Part shown: in pieces, positions 26,381 through 36,269 of the stretch | Numbering within the stretch: position 1 is the first letter of the stretch | Layout of the letters: each line of letters starts with the position of its first letter | Origin: Granulicella sp. | Lineage (GTDB): Bacteria > Acidobacteriota > Terriglobia > Terriglobales > Acidobacteriaceae | Direction of reading: 5' to 3' | Assembly (NCBI GenBank): GCA_003132145.1 | Contig: PKWU01000039.1 | Coordinates: 1-64,000 of the forward strand | DNA length: 64,000 bases | Translations under genes and position numbers: made by a program | Notes under the pieces: generated by a model | Told to the model about the DNA's origin: nothing | The model's database searches: none | The model's input: only the letters and a program-made list of their open reading frames with translations

Positions 26381-27127
26381 ATGCTATCTTCCTCTTCTTC
26401 CCCCTCAAAAAACATCCATTCAGCGACTGCGAACGGGGCTAATCGTGCGAACGATGCGAATCGTGCGAAAGACGACGCGCAGTGGCCGGAGAACGCCGCG
26501 CAGCGCATTGATGCAGTTCTATTCGACTACGGCCAGGTGCTCTCCGGCCCGCCCGATGCGGCGGCGTGGGCCACGCTGCGCGCGGTCAGCGGGTTGGACG
26601 AGGAGCGGCTGCACGCGGCCTACTGGAACTTTCGCCACGACTACGACCGTTGCGCGCTGACCGGCAGGACCTATTGGGATGCGGTCGCCGGCCACGCGGG
26701 AGTTCGCTTCGACCCGGTGCAGATGGATGAGCTGATGGCGGCGGATATCGACCTGTGGACCCAGCTCAACCAGCCCATGGTGGAGTGGGCCGGGCGGTTG
26801 CAGCGCGCGGGGGTGCGGACAGGGATTCTGTCGAACATTGGCGACGCGATCGGCGAGGGAGTGGTGGCGCGGCTGCCCTGGCTGGCAGGCTTCGACCACT
26901 GCGTCTGGTCGCATACGATGCGAACGGCAAAACCCGATCCGGCGATCTACCTGAAGACGGCAGGAGCGTTGAAGACAGCAGTGGACAGGATTCTGTTTAT
27001 CGACGACCGCGCAGAGAATGTTGCCGCCGCCGCGAAGCTCGCAATGCAGGCCGTGCGTTACACCACGCACGCGGAGTTCGAGCGCGAGATGCGCGGGCGG
27101 GGACTGGGCTGGCTGCTGGACGCCTGA
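26381..27127 (+). CDS. HAD-superfamily hydrolase (HAD-IA)
   Basis: 248 residues from ATG 26381; the longer frame from 26171 is antisense to queG. A low-complexity leader (SSSSSPSK and NGANRANDANRAKD, a small internal repeat) precedes the first HAD motif, VLFDYGQVL, where the nucleophile Asp is present but the usual second Asp is replaced by Gln, as in some variants. Motif II is ILSNIGD and motif III/IV is AKPDP, then FIDDRAENV. Substrate unknown. A GAAGGAG box directly abuts the ATG, an unusually short spacing. Confidence 0.82.
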   Translation: MLSSSSSPSKNIHSATANGANRANDANRAKDDAQWPENAAQRIDAVLFDYGQVLSGPPDAAAWATLRAVSGLDEERLHAAYWNFRHDYDRCALTGRTYWDAVAGHAGVRFDPVQMDELMAADIDLWTQLNQPMVEWAGRLQRAGVRTGILSNIGDAIGEGVVARLPWLAGFDHCVWSHTMRTAKPDPAIYLKTAGALKTAVDRILFIDDRAENVAAAAKLAMQAVRYTTHAEFEREMRGRGLGWLLDA

Positions 27128-27281
27128 GCGGTTTGGATAAGGGCCGGAGAACAGCTATAGCCGGGCGCGCGAAGACGAACGCGAACTCACAAAAGTAACT
27201 GTACCCATTCACGAATAGACACGGTATAGTTTCGTTTCATTAGAGATTCTCAGATTCGGACAACTTAATCAGTTCGGTTCC

Positions 27282-30200
27282 ATGGATATTGAGGGCAGGC
27301 TGCACTCCGCACAACGCCGCAGCCATAGCACCATGATGAAGTCCGTTCAGACCGTCAATGCTGCGGATCGATTGTCGGACGATGAGCCGATCCGCGAGAG
27401 AGTGCATCCGCCGCCGGTGTTGGATGGAGCGCGCACGAGGGCCGGCGCTCTCGAGTGGGGCCTGGCCTGGACTCTCGCGTGGCTCCTTTCCTGCGCTCTG
27501 ACTCTGGCGTTGCATGCGCAGGCGTCGCCCGCGACAGGCCCGCAGCAGCTTGCCTTCAGTGGGCTGCGCGTGGTGCTCAACCAGGGCCAGCCGCAGGGCC
27601 AGATCAATGCGCTGCGGGTTGGCGCAACGGGCAACCTCTATCTGCTGATCGACCAGAAGGACGGAGTGCGTCTTCTGGAGACGGACCCCACCGCAACCAA
27701 CATTCTGAACCAGGCGCAGATCGGCGCGAAGAACGACGTCGGACTGGCCATGGCTCTGGACCCGGCGGGCAATGTCTACGTCACCGGGACAACCGGCTCC
27801 GGCTCGCTCGCGGCGACCTCCGGCGCGGCCTTCCCGAACTTCAGCGGCACAGCGACAAACTCCTTTGTGGCGAAGTTCGGCGCCAGCCTCGGCAGCCCGA
27901 TCTTTGTGACCTTCTGCGGCGGCGGGACCATGGATGCCAGCTCGATTGCCGCCACCAGCGATGCGGTCTTCATCACAGGCACCGTCTACCTGCCGAATGG
28001 GACAGTGCCGGTGACGCCTGCGGGGATCATTCAGGCTCCGGCGTTTGGCAGCTCGTGGAATGGATTTGTGGAGAAGTTCTCCGCGTCGGGATCTTCCCTG
28101 CTCTACGCAACCTACCTGAGCGGGGCAAGCGGCAGCACCGCTCCCGCGGCCATCGTCGCCGACTCCTCCGACAACGCGTATATTGCTGGCACGACCACGG
28201 CTCCGGGCTATCCGACCGTCGCGGCACTGGTGCCGAACCAACTGGTGACGACGGCGCTGGGCACAACTTCGGGCTTTCTCACCAAGCTGACTCCGGCGGG
28301 CGATGGGATTACGTTTTCAACTTATATTCCCGGCGCTGGGATCAGCTCTCTGGCCATCGATTCCACAGCTAACAACCTGCTGCTTGCTGGATCGATTTCG
28401 CTGGGGCAGTTTCCCGTGGCCAGCGTCTCCACTCCGCTCACAGCGGTTAGCTACCAGGTGCTGCTGCGGATGACTCTGGACGGCAGTTCAGTGCTGGGAT
28501 CGACTGTGCTTGCGCCGGGGACGCAGTCGTTTGTGGCGGCGGGCGCGGCTGGAACGGCGTGGGTGGATGGGAGCCTGGGGCTGCCTCTACTGCCGTTGAC
28601 GCCGCTCTCGACCATTGGCAACAGCTTTGCCCTGCGCGTGAACGCGGCGAACCTGGTGGACCAGACAGCCCGCTTCGGCGGCATTGCGGCGTCGAATCCC
28701 AGCAGCGCAAGCGCGCCGGTCGCGCTGACCAGCGTGGCAATCGACGCCAGCGGCAACGCTCTCTTCGGCGGCAGCTTTGCGCCGTCCGCAAGCCAGAGTT
28801 TATTGGCGACCGAGACATACGATCTGCCGTTGAACGATGCGTCAACCACGGCGTTTCCATCGACGGTCCACGGCGCGGTCCTTCCTGTTTCGGCGTGCAA
28901 TGGGAGCCTGTGCGCGGGTGCGGCGGCGTATCTCGCCAAGCTGACGATTCCGGCAAGCGCGGCGACGGCCACGGCGGCGCTGGCGCTCTCGGTGGACGAC
29001 TCGCCCAACCTGACGCTGCGAAACCTGGGATCGGCGCAGGCGACCGGGGTGCAGATCGCGGTGCCAGGCAGCTTCACCCAGGCCACCAACTGCGGCTCGA
29101 CGCTGGCCGCGGGTGGCGAGTGCAGCATTGCGCTCACGGGTACGGGGCCGGGAAGCATCACGGTCTTCGCCACCAACTCCACATCGCAGACGCAGGCGTT
29201 GCCCGCGCTGGCATCGGGCGTGGTGCAGTTTCCGGTGGTCTTCTCGCCCAAGGAGCTGGACTTCGGCGTGGTCAGTTCGGCCAGTGGAGCGGTGACGCGA
29301 ACCGTTACGGTGACAAATCTGACGCAGCAGAGCCAGAGCTTCGCCTCCGCGCTCGATGTAAGCAGCAAGACCACGCTGCCCTACATCTTCGCCGAGAAGA
29401 CCAGCGACTGCACGCTGGCGGGAAACAATTTTCTGCTGGCGCCGAATGGGGTCTGCCACATTACGATCGGGCTGACGGCGTCGAGCACGGCAACCAACGA
29501 CGGCGCGATCCAGAATAACTGGCTGATCGGCGCGCGCGACGTGCAGATGACGGCCTACGGACAGGCCGCCGCGCTCTCGCTCTCGGCCCTGGAGATCGAC
29601 TTCGGAACGCAGTACACGGGCGGGCTGCGGCCGGCGCGCTACCTCTATCTCTCGAACAACTCGACCATCTCTTTTTCTCACTCCGCGGTCACGTTGCCCG
29701 CCACGTCGCCGTTCAGCGTGACGGACAACTGTCCCTCGACGCTGGAGCCGCAGACCGTCTGCCAGCTTCAGCTTGCGTATCAGAACGCGAAGACGCCCGC
29801 GGCCGATGCAGACACGCTCTCGCTCGACCAGGGGCTGACGGCGCTGGTCATGGGCCGTTCGCTGCCGCAGCCCGCGGCCAACGGCTCGAGCGTCAATCCC
29901 AACCTCAGCGTTTCATCCTTGTCGCTCAACTTCGCCAACGCGGTGGTGGTTACCGGCGTCTCCAGCAGCACGCAGACGCTGACCGTCACGAACACGGGCA
30001 CGACTGCGTTTGCGCTCTCGCTGGTGGTCTCGGGTGACTTCACGGACAGCACAAATTGCACTGCTACGCTGCTCGGCGGCGCATCGTGCAATGTCGTTTT
30101 CACCTTTGTGCCATCGCAGCCGGGCACGCGTCAGGGACTGCTGGCCGTCACTGCGGGCGCGGGGACGACGCCGGCCTACGTCGCTCTCTCCGGCGTCGGC

Positions 30201-33200
30201 ACGGGAATTATATCGCCCGCCAACAACGGCACACTGAACTTCGGCGGCGTCATCGCGGGCCAGCCATCGGTCCAGTGGTACAAGATCACGCAGCCCTTCA
30301 CCAGCTTCGCCGTCGCAACCGCATCGACGACGCTTGGCTTGCCCTACACTGCCGTGATCGTTGAAGACATCGGCTATGGGCATGGTCAACCGCCCAGCAG
30401 CGCGTTCACCACCAGCGCGACGGGCACTTGCTACAACTGCTGGGTGGGCGTGCAGTTCACCCCGCCCGTAACTGGCCTGATTGCCGGAACACTCACCCTC
30501 ACCTCGTCTGCAACCGGAAGCCCGTACGTGCTCTCGCTGACCGGCAACGGACTGCCGCTCACCGGCCTGCTGCTGACGCCGGTGGTGCAGGACTTCGGCC
30601 CGGTGCCGATCAACAGCGCGAGTACGACGGAGCTGTTTGCGGTGACGAACCTGGTCGCGGGCGGCAGCTCGATCACGGTGGCAACGCCTGCGGTCACGGG
30701 CGACTTCAGCGTCTCGAACGCCATCAGCGGAGGCGCATCCTGCGGAGGCGCGCTGGCCTACACTGCATCGTGCTTTATTCAGATCGACTTTGCGCCCTCG
30801 GTCGCCGGGCCGCGCACGGGCACGCTCACCATGCAGGCGGGCAGCTCGACGGCAATCGCGGTGCTGACCGGATACGGCGGGACTGACCCCGGCCTCTCGC
30901 TCACTCCCAATGCTCTGGTCTTCAACAATGTTCTCGGCAGCTCGTCCACGCAGCAGACGGTCACGCTGCTCAACACCAGCACAACCGCCGAGTTGGTTGG
31001 CACGGTTGTTGCGACGACGACAAGCTCCAGCGCAACCAGCTTCAGCGCCAACGGCTGCAACAACGCCACGCTCGCCGCTGGAGCCACTTGCTCGATTGCT
31101 GTCACGTTCACTCCGGCGACCGCTTCGGCGGCAGGAACGCTCACGGTTCCCGTCACCAGCACGGTGGGCGGCGCACCGGTGCTGACCAACTACACGGTGC
31201 CGCTGACCGGCGCGTACACCACGGAGGACGAGGGGCTGGAGATCGTCGCCGACGACGCCCAGTACGGGCCGCAGGCGACCGGCGCGACCGGCGTGACGCG
31301 GCAGTTCACCATCGACAACCTCACGGCGAAGTCGCTGAGCCTGGCGATTGCGCTGCCGCGCCAGTTTGTGTTGAGCGGCACGCCCTGCGCGGGACTTGCG
31401 CCGAATGCAAGCTGCAATTTTTCGGTCGCTTTTCTGCCGCTGGACAACGGCGACCTGACGGGCACGCTCTTCGCCACAGGCACGCCCACCGATGGCTCGG
31501 CCACGCTGGACGGCCTCAGCTATGTCGAGGGCTACGGCGTGGGAGGGGTAACGCTCTCGGTGACGGGGAACATTCTTCCCGGCGTGGGTGAGGTGCTGAG
31601 CCTCGGACAGGTGGCGTCGGGACTATCTTCACAGCCGCAGACACTGACGCTGACCAACGCCTCGACCACTGCGACGCTTACCATTCGACGCATCACCAGC
31701 GGGTGGCCGTTCCTTTCGACCACGACATGCGGCACAACACTTGCGCCTGCCGCGTACTGCACGGTCACGCTCACCTACACGCCGGTCAACCAGGTGGCGG
31801 CCGGCTCCAACCCGCCGGTCTCGACCACCGACAGCGGCGAGCTGGTGATCGAGAGCGACGCCGCATCCAGCCCGGATCTGATCGATCTGACCGGCAGCTC
31901 CACTCCGGTCACGGTCTCGTCGCCCTCGAATGCCGCGCCGTTGGCCACGATTACGCCATCGCAGAGTTCGCTCACGTTTGCCAGCACCATGGTGGGCAAC
32001 GTCAGCGCGCCGCAGACGGTGACGCTGGACAACACGGGCACGGCGACGCTCTACATCAACAACATTCTGACGTCGCCCGACTACACGGTGTCGACGAGCA
32101 ACTGCGCGAGCATTGTTCCCGGCGCAAGCTGCACGCTCACCGTGACGTTCACGCCGCAGAGTTCGACGCAGCAGGGATCGGGCAGCGGGATGCGCGTCAG
32201 CTCCATCGAGGTCTCCTCCAACGCCAGCACATCGCTGGAGTTTATCTCGGTGGTTGGCGTCACCAGCCCGTCCTCGCTGACGATCGCGCAAAGTTCGCTC
32301 AACTTCGGCACCGTGCTGGTGGGCGCCAACTCGAACCTCCCATTGGAACTGATTAACACAAGCACCAGCCCAATCACCTTCGGCATTCTCTCCGCCAGCA
32401 CCACGCTCACCGCTGCCTCGGGGAGCTACACGGTCGCGCTGGGCAACTGTCCACAGCCCGGCCAACTGCTGCCCGCCAACACAAACTGCACCCTGCAGGT
32501 TGGATTTGCGCCGACCCAGTCGGGGACCCTTACCGGCACGCTCTCGATCGCAAGCTCCGCCTCGACCCTGCCGCTGATGGTCTCGCTGACCGGCGTGGGC
32601 GAGCAGTCGCACCTACAGATTCTGCCCACCAGCCTGAGCTTTGGCTCGATTGCAGTCGGCTCACCGTCCAGCCTGTCGCTGACGCTCTCCAACGGCGGCA
32701 CGGCGCCGATCACCGGCGTTGCGCTTTCCGCTACGGACGACTACGCCGTCACCGTGCCCTGCGCGGTAACCACGCTGGCGCCAGGGGGAAGCTGCGTGGT
32801 CACCGTCACCTTTACGCCGACCAAGACTGGCACGGACAATGGGACACTGACCGTGACCAGCTCGGATGCGACCTCGCCCGACGCCGTGCCGCTGACCGGA
32901 ACGGGCTTCGTCAATGGGACGTTCACCCTCACCGTCAACGGCGGCGCGAGCGCATCGGCCACGGTCGCCAGCGGATCGCCCGCGAGCTACAACCTGACCG
33001 TGACGCCGGGCAACAACTTCAGCGGAACGGTGGTGCTCAACTGCACGCCCATTGCAGCGGCGCAGTACGCCACCTGCTCGCTTCTGCCGTCGAGCGTGAC
33101 GCTCGCAGGTGCCGCGCAGAACGCCGTCGCCACGCTGAACACGGTCACCGAGGTCAGCTCCAACTCGCTGCCCGCCACGCCTGGGGGCAGCAGACGCAGC

Positions 33201-33479
33201 ATCGGCGGCACAGCGCTCTGCCTGCTCTTCCCTGCACTGGTCTTCACCTGGAAGGCGCGCAACTCGCGGCACAAGGCATGGCGACGCGACGGTCCAATTG
33301 TGTGGGCGATCTTCGCGGCCATTATACTGCTCTCGGCCAGTGGATGCGGCAGCAGCAGCACCAACTCCAACCTGCGCTTTTCGCCGCCCGGAACCTATCA
33401 GTACCAGGTGACCGCAAGCTCGGTCAGCGGCGCTGTGCAGATCACGCAGACGGTGACGCTGAACCTCACTGTGCAGTAG
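27282..33479 (+). CDS. Giant secreted choice-of-anchor D / SBBP repeat protein
   Basis: 2065 residues. The basic N-terminus is followed by a hydrophobic export segment (about 65-85, WTLAWLLSCALTLALHA); ATG 27333 is an alternative start. Residues about 90-560 form a beta-propeller-like SBBP region (DPAGNVYVTGTTG, DSSDNAYIAGTT). From about 650 there are at least nine ASH/choice-of-anchor D Ig-like units, each with LxFGxVxxGxxSxxxTVTxTNTGTxxL and a CxxxLAxGxxCxVxVTFxP motif. The C-terminus has two hydrophobic segments (ALCLLFPALVFTWKA and WAIFAAIILLSASGC). Common in Acidobacteria and probably a cell-surface or outer-membrane structure; the role is unknown. Its end overlaps the ribBA end by 14 bases. 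Confidence 0.85.
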   Translation: MDIEGRLHSAQRRSHSTMMKSVQTVNAADRLSDDEPIRERVHPPPVLDGARTRAGALEWGLAWTLAWLLSCALTLALHAQASPATGPQQLAFSGLRVVLNQGQPQGQINALRVGATGNLYLLIDQKDGVRLLETDPTATNILNQAQIGAKNDVGLAMALDPAGNVYVTGTTGSGSLAATSGAAFPNFSGTATNSFVAKFGASLGSPIFVTFCGGGTMDASSIAATSDAVFITGTVYLPNGTVPVTPAGIIQAPAFGSSWNGFVEKFSASGSSLLYATYLSGASGSTAPAAIVADSSDNAYIAGTTTAPGYPTVAALVPNQLVTTALGTTSGFLTKLTPAGDGITFSTYIPGAGISSLAIDSTANNLLLAGSISLGQFPVASVSTPLTAVSYQVLLRMTLDGSSVLGSTVLAPGTQSFVAAGAAGTAWVDGSLGLPLLPLTPLSTIGNSFALRVNAANLVDQTARFGGIAASNPSSASAPVALTSVAIDASGNALFGGSFAPSASQSLLATETYDLPLNDASTTAFPSTVHGAVLPVSACNGSLCAGAAAYLAKLTIPASAATATAALALSVDDSPNLTLRNLGSAQATGVQIAVPGSFTQATNCGSTLAAGGECSIALTGTGPGSITVFATNSTSQTQALPALASGVVQFPVVFSPKELDFGVVSSASGAVTRTVTVTNLTQQSQSFASALDVSSKTTLPYIFAEKTSDCTLAGNNFLLAPNGVCHITIGLTASSTATNDGAIQNNWLIGARDVQMTAYGQAAALSLSALEIDFGTQYTGGLRPARYLYLSNNSTISFSHSAVTLPATSPFSVTDNCPSTLEPQTVCQLQLAYQNAKTPAADADTLSLDQGLTALVMGRSLPQPAANGSSVNPNLSVSSLSLNFANAVVVTGVSSSTQTLTVTNTGTTAFALSLVVSGDFTDSTNCTATLLGGASCNVVFTFVPSQPGTRQGLLAVTAGAGTTPAYVALSGVGTGIISPANNGTLNFGGVIAGQPSVQWYKITQPFTSFAVATASTTLGLPYTAVIVEDIGYGHGQPPSSAFTTSATGTCYNCWVGVQFTPPVTGLIAGTLTLTSSATGSPYVLSLTGNGLPLTGLLLTPVVQDFGPVPINSASTTELFAVTNLVAGGSSITVATPAVTGDFSVSNAISGGASCGGALAYTASCFIQIDFAPSVAGPRTGTLTMQAGSSTAIAVLTGYGGTDPGLSLTPNALVFNNVLGSSSTQQTVTLLNTSTTAELVGTVVATTTSSSATSFSANGCNNATLAAGATCSIAVTFTPATASAAGTLTVPVTSTVGGAPVLTNYTVPLTGAYTTEDEGLEIVADDAQYGPQATGATGVTRQFTIDNLTAKSLSLAIALPRQFVLSGTPCAGLAPNASCNFSVAFLPLDNGDLTGTLFATGTPTDGSATLDGLSYVEGYGVGGVTLSVTGNILPGVGEVLSLGQVASGLSSQPQTLTLTNASTTATLTIRRITSGWPFLSTTTCGTTLAPAAYCTVTLTYTPVNQVAAGSNPPVSTTDSGELVIESDAASSPDLIDLTGSSTPVTVSSPSNAAPLATITPSQSSLTFASTMVGNVSAPQTVTLDNTGTATLYINNILTSPDYTVSTSNCASIVPGASCTLTVTFTPQSSTQQGSGSGMRVSSIEVSSNASTSLEFISVVGVTSPSSLTIAQSSLNFGTVLVGANSNLPLELINTSTSPITFGILSASTTLTAASGSYTVALGNCPQPGQLLPANTNCTLQVGFAPTQSGTLTGTLSIASSASTLPLMVSLTGVGEQSHLQILPTSLSFGSIAVGSPSSLSLTLSNGGTAPITGVALSATDDYAVTVPCAVTTLAPGGSCVVTVTFTPTKTGTDNGTLTVTSSDATSPDAVPLTGTGFVNGTFTLTVNGGASASATVASGSPASYNLTVTPGNNFSGTVVLNCTPIAAAQYATCSLLPSSVTLAGAAQNAVATLNTVTEVSSNSLPATPGGSRRSIGGTALCLLFPALVFTWKARNSRHKAWRRDGPIVWAIFAAIILLSASGCGSSSTNSNLRFSPPGTYQYQVTASSVSGAVQITQTVTLNLTVQ

Positions 33480-34725
33480 GCGCGACGGCGGCGGAAGCGT
33501 CCAGCGGAACCCGCACCTGCTCGACGATCTCGATGCCAAAGCCCTGCAACGCAGGGATGTGGGTAGGAGTGTTGGTGAGCAGGCGGATGCGCTGAATGCC
33601 GAGGTCGGAGAGGATCTGGCTGCCCAGGCCGATCTGGCGCAGGGTGCGGCGCGCGCGCTGCATGCGCTCCTGGCTCAGCTCGCTGGTCCGCGGATCGCGT
33701 TGCGGTTCACGGTGCAATACAAGCCGGTTTGGCGCCATCTCGCCCGACGATGCAATGCCGCTACGGTCGATGCCGAAGCCGCGCGCTCCGTTGTGCAGAT
33801 AGATCAGCGCACCCTGGCCGGCCTCGGCGATCATGCGCAAGGAATTGTCCAGCAACGCGCGGCAGTCGCAGAGCGTTGCCCCGAAGACTTCGCCGGTGAG
33901 GCAGTGAGTGTGGACGCGCACCAGCACCGGATCGGCTCCGAACGAGTTGCTGCTCTGGCTGTCAATCTGGCCGCCGATTCCGTAGACCAGAGCGACGTGC
34001 GATTCCGTGACCTCCATCTCGCTCTCGTAGGCAATCATGCGGAAGTCGCCGTACCGAGTGGGGAGAATGGACTCGGCGACGCGCTGGATGTAACGCTCGT
34101 GCTGCAGGCGGTAGCGGATGAGCGAAGCGACGGTGAGCATCTTGAGGCCATGCTCGGCACAGAAACTGACCAGGTCGGGAACGCGGGCCATGGTGCCGTC
34201 CTCGTTCATGATCTCGCAGATGACGCCGGCCGAGACCAGACCGGCCATGCGCGCCAGATCGACCGAGGCCTCGGTCTGCCCGGCGCGCACCAGCACACCG
34301 CCTTTGCGCGCGCGCAGGGGAAAGACGTGGCCCGGGCGCGCCAGGTCGTTGGCGGTGGAGCTGGGGTCGATGACGACGCGGATGGTATGCGCGCGATCGG
34401 CGGCGGAGATTCCCGTGGTGACTCCCTCGCGGGCCTCGATCGACTCGGTGAAGGCGGTGCCGAAGCGCGAGGTATTCTCCGACGTCATGGGGGCGAGGCG
34501 AAGGTAATCGGCGCGCTCCTCGGTCAGCGCGAGGCAGATGAGCCCGCGCCCGAAGCGCGCCATGAAGTTGATGGCCTCGGGGGTGACGAACTCGGCGGCC
34601 AGCGTGAGGTCGCCCTCGTTCTCGCGGTCCTCGTCATCCACGACCACAACCATCCGCCCCGCGCGAATCTCTTCAACGGCCTCTTCCACACTGGCGAACG
34701 CGCTCTTCTTCAATCCGTCTGGCAT
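33466..34725 (-). CDS. ribBA: Bifunctional DHBP synthase / GTP cyclohydrolase II
   Basis: 419 residues. Residues 1-210 are Rib[32 protein letters not shown], and [14 protein letters not shown], then [10 protein letters not shown]. Residues 215-410 are Rib[24 protein letters not shown] with the zinc Cys, HNGARGFGI in place of the more usual QEGRGIG segment, and RLLTNTP near the end. The Arg of the GTP cyclohydrolase active site deviates here (EGRGIGL-type motif is altered), so the second activity should be tested. Makes riboflavin precursors from ribulose 5-phosphate and GTP. Convergent with the giant surface protein. Confidence 0.86.
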   Translation of the reverse strand: MPDGLKKSAFASVEEAVEEIRAGRMVVVVDDEDRENEGDLTLAAEFVTPEAINFMARFGRGLICLALTEERADYLRLAPMTSENTSRFGTAFTESIEAREGVTTGISAADRAHTIRVVIDPSSTANDLARPGHVFPLRARKGGVLVRAGQTEASVDLARMAGLVSAGVICEIMNEDGTMARVPDLVSFCAEHGLKMLTVASLIRYRLQHERYIQRVAESILPTRYGDFRMIAYESEMEVTESHVALVYGIGGQIDSQSSNSFGADPVLVRVHTHCLTGEVFGATLCDCRALLDNSLRMIAEAGQGALIYLHNGARGFGIDRSGIASSGEMAPNRLVLHREPQRDPRTSELSQERMQRARRTLRQIGLGSQILSDLGIQRIRLLTNTPTHIPALQGFGIEIVEQVRVPLDASAAVAPTAQ

Positions 34726-34786
34726 CTCACACCCTTTATACAGGCCCGGGCAGTTTCACCGTAACTACCGGCAGCAACACAAGCAA

Positions 34787-34814
34787 AAGCGCCGCCCGTT
34801 GAAAGGCGGCGCTT
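34787..34814 (-). terminator. Terminator hairpin between the 75-residue gene and ribBA
   Basis: A perfect 10-bp stem, AAGCGCCGCC (34787-34796) with GGCGGCGCTT (34805-34814), has an 8-base loop. On the minus strand the stem ends in TTTT and continues TTGCTTG, fitting termination of the upstream small gene before ribBA. Confidence 0.72.
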
Positions 34815-34850
34815 ACTTAAAATCTTCAAAGGTTCAGCTTCAAGCATATC

Positions 34851-35078
34851 TTACAGCATCGACTCGATCTCGAATCCCCAGGCTTCGAGCAGCGCCTCCG
34901 GGATGTACTTGGAGTTTTTGTTGTGCCTCGCCCACTCACGCAGACGGGTGGAGCGGATGTACTGGTCGGGGGTCAGTTTGAACTCTTTGACGACCTGTTC
35001 GAAGGAGGTTACGGTGGGGACAACCGGGCCGATCGGCTCGGGTTTGCCCCAGTTTGGGTTTCCACGACGCTTTGCCAT
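34851..35078 (-). CDS. Small conserved hypothetical protein
   Basis: 75 residues, basic N-terminus ([15 protein letters not shown]) then a helical segment ([31 protein letters not shown]) and an acidic tail. An AAGGA box lies about nine bases before ATG 35078. The pattern of an N-terminal extension and a small helical body suggests a DNA- or RNA-associated accessory protein, but no family is recognised. A terminator follows. Confidence 0.65.
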   Translation of the reverse strand: MAKRRGNPNWGKPEPIGPVVPTVTSFEQVVKEFKLTPDQYIRSTRLREWARHNKNSKYIPEALLEAWGFEIESML

Positions 35079-35259
35079 TATTCTAGGGTCCTTTGTTCAG
35101 TCAGGGCTCTTGCCAGCCGAACGCCGAGCATCGCACGGCATCTGACACATTACTTTCTAGTCTCATTCTAGGGCATTTATGGGCAAAAAGCAAGGAAAAT
35201 CGCTACAAATTGGCCCGGAAACAGCGTGACTATCCGAATTATCGGATGCAAATGCAGAT

Positions 35260-36101
35260 CAGAAAATCTGAAAATTCACCTCCATATTCAGTTCTGCTTC
35301 AACGGGTTTCCCATCCAACTGCGCTGGCTTAAAGACGTACTGCCTAACTGTGTTCGCTGCATTTTCATCCAGGCCGAATCCGAGAGGTCTCAACAACCAA
35401 ACCTCATCCACTCGCCCGTTCTCCTAAACATGAAGGTACAATGAAACCGATCCCGATATTTTCTTGTCTCTTGCTTCCTGACTAAAATTCGGTTCGGCCA
35501 TCTTGATGACAACTGGGTTAGTGTATTTTGATACGGACTTCTCGACATCGATCCAGTTTCCGTCCTTAAATATGTGGTAGCAATCGCATGTCGGTTTTGT
35601 CGGGCTTTCCGTTGGATGGGTTTTGTCAACCGCAGCTGGCAGCATATGTGCCACCAGATTGGGTAGGCCTGCGATTGCCGTATCCAAATCCGGGAAAAAC
35701 AGCAACGCCTGCAACTGCGGAATCACCACCGCCGGGTCTGCCCCTTGCAGTTCGATCTCCAGCTTCATCTTCGAGAGTCCCACCGCAGCCATATTCGTCC
35801 CGTTGCGGACCAACGTCACGCGATTGCCCTGTAAGACGATCTTGCCACCCTTGAGTTTAACCGAGTTGTCGTGGAATGCTTCCAATCCATGCAATGCAAC
35901 GGGGCCAGGCGCAATCCCGCCGTTGAACCATTTGTACTGCGCCACTGCATCGGCCGAGTAGCTGCGCAACCCCAGTTGCTTGCCGTGCAGTGCATCCTGC
36001 AAGGCACGCGCATCGGTCTGACCATAGGACGAGAAGGGGAGAGATAGCGCCATGGCCACCGACAGTACTGTCGTCCAGATCGTTCTCATGCAGGCCATCA
36101 T
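35260..36101 (-). pseudogene. TonB C-terminal-domain protein interrupted by an in-frame amber codon
   Basis: The frame starts at ATG 36101 (or 36089, MRTIW) with a signal peptide (VLSVAMALSLPFSSYG) and runs about 225 codons to TAG 35424-35426. The last residues before it (EPNFSQEARDKKISGSVSLYLHV) begin a TonB C-terminal domain. The same frame continues directly after the TAG with ENGRVDEVWLLRPLGFGLDENA, FKPAQLDGKPVEAELNMEV and a stop at 35260, completing the domain. So one nonsense codon splits an otherwise intact gene. It could be a pseudogene, a truncated protein, or a case of readthrough. The family transfers proton-motive energy to outer-membrane receptors. Confidence 0.82.
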
Positions 36102-36104
36102 AGC

Positions 36105-36182
36105 TCAATTGACGGGGATCGTCTGGATTAAGACCGTGCCGACGGGCTTTCCATCCAGCGTTGGAGCGCGGCCTGCCAGTAC
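36105..36182 (-). pseudogene. Relic of a second TonB-domain gene (C-terminal end only)
   Basis: A minus-strand stretch ending at TGA 36105 encodes RAPTLDGKPVGTVLIQTIPVN. The LDGKPV motif and position match the end of the TonB C-terminal domain in the adjacent gene (AQLDGKPVEAELNMEV). Upstream the frame has no family match and enters the HAD gene, so only about 25 codons survive. It lies three bases upstream of the amber-split gene. Confidence 0.5.
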
Positions 36183-36269
36183 AAGTTCAGAGTGAGTGCA
36201 AAGCCTATCGCGCCGGCGTGGCGCAGGTGAGTACTCGGACGTCATGGGTACCCGCCATATAATCCACCT

